This document shows positions 62,639 to 64,000 of a stretch of 64,000 nt of DNA, piece by piece. The notes below the pieces were generated by a model that saw only the letters and a list, made by a program, of their open reading frames with translations, was not told where the DNA came from and made no database searches. Where the stretch lies: positions 4,506-68,505 of the forward strand of contig DATEDC010000195.1 in NCBI GenBank assembly GCA_035286585.1, written 5' to 3'. Numbering within the stretch: the stretch's first letter is position 1; every line of letters begins with the position of its first letter. Made by a program: the position numbers and the translations under genes. Origin of the DNA: DSOS01 sp035286585 (GTDB taxonomy: Bacteria; Chloroflexota; Anaerolineae; Anaerolineales; UBA4823).

Positions 62639-63247
62639 ATGGATGAGATCGCCCTAATCCGGGAAGCCCAAAAGGGAGATCTGGATGCGTTCAACCGGCT
62701 TATCCTGGCTTACCAGGATATCGTCTACTCACAGGCTTATCGCATGATGAGCGAGCCGGAGGCCGCCGCCGACGCGACGCAAGAAGCCTTCATCTCGGCC
62801 TTTCGCAAGTTGCATACCTATCGGGGCGGGTCGTTTCGCGCCTGGCTCCTGAGAATTGTCACCAACGCCTGCTACGACGAGCACCGCCGACGCAAGCGGC
62901 GTCCTGCGATACCGCTACAGCCATCAGACAGCGAAGCGGATGAGATCGAGTCGCCGCATTGGATGGCCGACGATGGCGAAGGGCCCGAAGGAGCTGCTGA
63001 ACGGATGGAATTAAGCAGCGCCATCCAAAAGTGCCTGGATAACCTGCCGGATGAATTTCGAGCAATTGTGGTATTGGTTGATATTCAACAGCTGGATTAC
63101 AGCGAAGCGGCGATGGTGATCGGCAAGCCAGTTGGAACAGTTAAAAGCCGGCTGGCGCGCGCAAGAATGCGCCTGCGCGATTGCCTGCAGGGCGTGTGGG
63201 AACTTTTACCCACTCAATTTCGTCTGGTAGGTGAGGAAACACCATGA
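62639..63247 (+). CDS. ECF-type RNA polymerase sigma factor
   Basis: A sigma-70 family factor. Region 2 is visible as LIREAQKGDLDAFNRLILAY and EAAADATQEAFISAFRKLHTYRG. Region 4 is LDYSEAAMVIGKPVGTVKSRLARARMRLRDCL, the DNA-binding helix-turn-helix. The stretch between has an acidic linker (about 125-150, PSDSEADEIESPHWMADDG). The start is uncertain: ATG 62639 gives a standard 202 residues, and an earlier in-frame ATG at 62558 or 62540 would add a poorly conserved tail. Its stop overlaps the next ATG, so it is coupled to its anti-sigma. Confidence 0.88.
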   Translation: MDEIALIREAQKGDLDAFNRLILAYQDIVYSQAYRMMSEPEAAADATQEAFISAFRKLHTYRGGSFRAWLLRIVTNACYDEHRRRKRRPAIPLQPSDSEADEIESPHWMADDGEGPEGAAERMELSSAIQKCLDNLPDEFRAIVVLVDIQQLDYSEAAMVIGKPVGTVKSRLARARMRLRDCLQGVWELLPTQFRLVGEETP

Positions 63248-64000
63248 CGAAGCAGATTATAAGGCGTGAGTGGGAGGAGTTATCCGCTTATTTGGATGAG
63301 CAGCTTGCCCCGCGCGAGCGAGCTCGGCTGGAGAAAAGTCTCCAGGCGCGAGCGGACCTGCGCGCTGAACTTGCCGAATTGAAGCGCACGCGGATGCTTT
63401 TACGCAGCCAGCCGGCCATTCGCTCGCCGCGCAATTTCATCCTGACTCGTGCCATGGCAGGCGCTCAACGAGCAGAGCCAACGCCTCGCGGCGTATTCCA
63501 AGCCATGCGCCTGGCCTCCGTCATGGCCAGCGCTCTTTTTGTGCTGGTCGTTGTAGGCGAGGCGTTTTTTGGCAGCCGGATGAGCAGCGGCGTGCCGATG
63601 ATCGCTGATTCCCGGGCTGTGCAGGAATTCGCCCAGCCTGTGGAGGAAGCGGCAGTTGAAGAAGCGCCCATGCCAGCAACCGAGAGCGTTGAACTGCCCC
63701 TGGTAGTGCAAACCCAAATAGAGGCCGAGCGCAGCCCGGGTGAAACGGGGACTTTTGCCGGGGAACATTTTGCGCCAGCCACGCCAACACCATATCCAGC
63801 AGTCCAGGAAGCGCCCGCTCCGGATCTGAAGTCGGCCTACCCGGCTGCGGAGGAGCCGCCTGCATCAGCCCCACGACAGGACATAGCGTCTGGAGCGGAG
63901 GCGACAGCTCCATTGGAAGAAGCTTTTATACCGGGAGCTACAGCAGAGCTCGAGGCAGAGGCGGCGGAGGTCATGGAAAGCGCCACGGCAACGCCGGGTT
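63244..64000 (+). CDS. Anti-sigma factor with transmembrane segment (runs off the right edge)
   Basis: A membrane protein, 252 residues visible and cut by the window end. The N-terminal part (about 1-60, WEELSAYLDEQLAPRERARL then LAELKRTRMLLRSQ) has the anti-sigma helical layout. A transmembrane segment follows (about 88-108, LASVMASALFVLVVVGEAFF), then a long Pro/Ala/Glu-rich extracytoplasmic tail. The usual His-x3-Cys-x2-Cys zinc motif is absent: there is no cysteine in the first 60 residues. Overlap with the sigma gene (ATGA) strongly supports pairing. Confidence 0.85.
   Translation, partial: MTKQIIRREWEELSAYLDEQLAPRERARLEKSLQARADLRAELAELKRTRMLLRSQPAIRSPRNFILTRAMAGAQRAEPTPRGVFQAMRLASVMASALFVLVVVGEAFFGSRMSSGVPMIADSRAVQEFAQPVEEAAVEEAPMPATESVELPLVVQTQIEAERSPGETGTFAGEHFAPATPTPYPAVQEAPAPDLKSAYPAAEEPPASAPRQDIASGAEATAPLEEAFIPGATAELEAEAAEVMESATATPG

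Noticed and set aside
1..64000. tRNA, rRNA or CRISPR array
   Set aside because: No cloverleaf-like sequence, rRNA stretch or regularly spaced repeat was found by eye. A tRNAscan or CRISPR search would be decisive.

Overview
The window is ordinary chromosomal DNA from a bacterium that is most likely a member of the Chloroflexota, probably class Anaerolineae. This is an inference from gene content and protein style. Several lipoproteins carry Thr/Pro-rich or Val/Glu-rich (VEREVIVTQE-type) linkers behind the lipobox. There is a c-di-AMP cyclase/YbbR pair, a family-16 aldehyde dehydrogenase, UPF0316 proteins, NBR1-type Ig, LysM and VIT/vWA surface proteins, and an opp-type peptide transporter. 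By eye the DNA is moderately GC-rich. I see no tRNA, rRNA, CRISPR array, prophage or complete insertion sequence.

Layout. 1-4236 (minus strand): a compact run of DUF951, an MGDG-synthase-like glycosyltransferase, an NBR1-Ig lipoprotein, rsmI and a bifunctional phosphoglucose/phosphomannose isomerase cut by the window edge. 4374-7860 (plus): an M50 protease and an HD protein, then tyrA-type dehydrogenase and kbl. 7946-14782 (minus): a small Cys protein, then a five-gene peptide ABC transporter with a hairpin between binding protein and permeases, plus a small membrane protein. 15204-20362 (plus): coaE fused to an acetyltransferase-like domain, cdaA, ybbR, der, and a signal peptidase I gene that stops halfway. 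20372-23824 (minus): ALDH16 and deoC, a deoxyribose/aldehyde catabolic pair that abuts the broken lepB. 24046-28926: a zinc-finger protein, a NUDIX hydrolase, a LysM lipoprotein and lactate-utilisation genes lutA and a fused lutB-lutC. 29101-33449 (plus): glycogen phosphorylase, two tandem UPF0316 paralogues and a cysteine-rich iron-sulfur protein. 33439-42257: M29 aminopeptidase, a polysaccharide set (MDR-Gfo/Idh fusion, heparinase II/III-like protein, GT4), a GNAT-DUF952 fusion and coaBC. 42284-45109 (minus): YceI lipoprotein and prfA-prmC. 45357-56612: VIT/vWA surface protein, rho, a LysM-M23 peptidase, a lysozyme-like secreted protein, a Roadblock plus Y1-transposase-like fusion, and polA. 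56676-64000: TPR protein, secreted repeat protein, DUF6504, SLC13-type transporter with RCK_C domains, and an ECF sigma factor with its anti-sigma, which runs off the end.

The most unusual item is the gene at 52597-53793. An N-terminal Roadblock/LC7 domain is joined to a C-terminal domain with the layout of an IS200/IS605 Y1 transposase that has lost the HUH histidines and the catalytic tyrosine. It looks like a domesticated single-strand DNA-binding fold, and it lies immediately upstream of polA. Other notable points are the CoaE-GNAT fusion, the lepB truncation, the tandem UPF0316 pair, the six-cysteine cluster in the iron-sulfur protein, and several genes whose -10 box sits so close to the start codon that the mRNA should be leaderless or nearly so.
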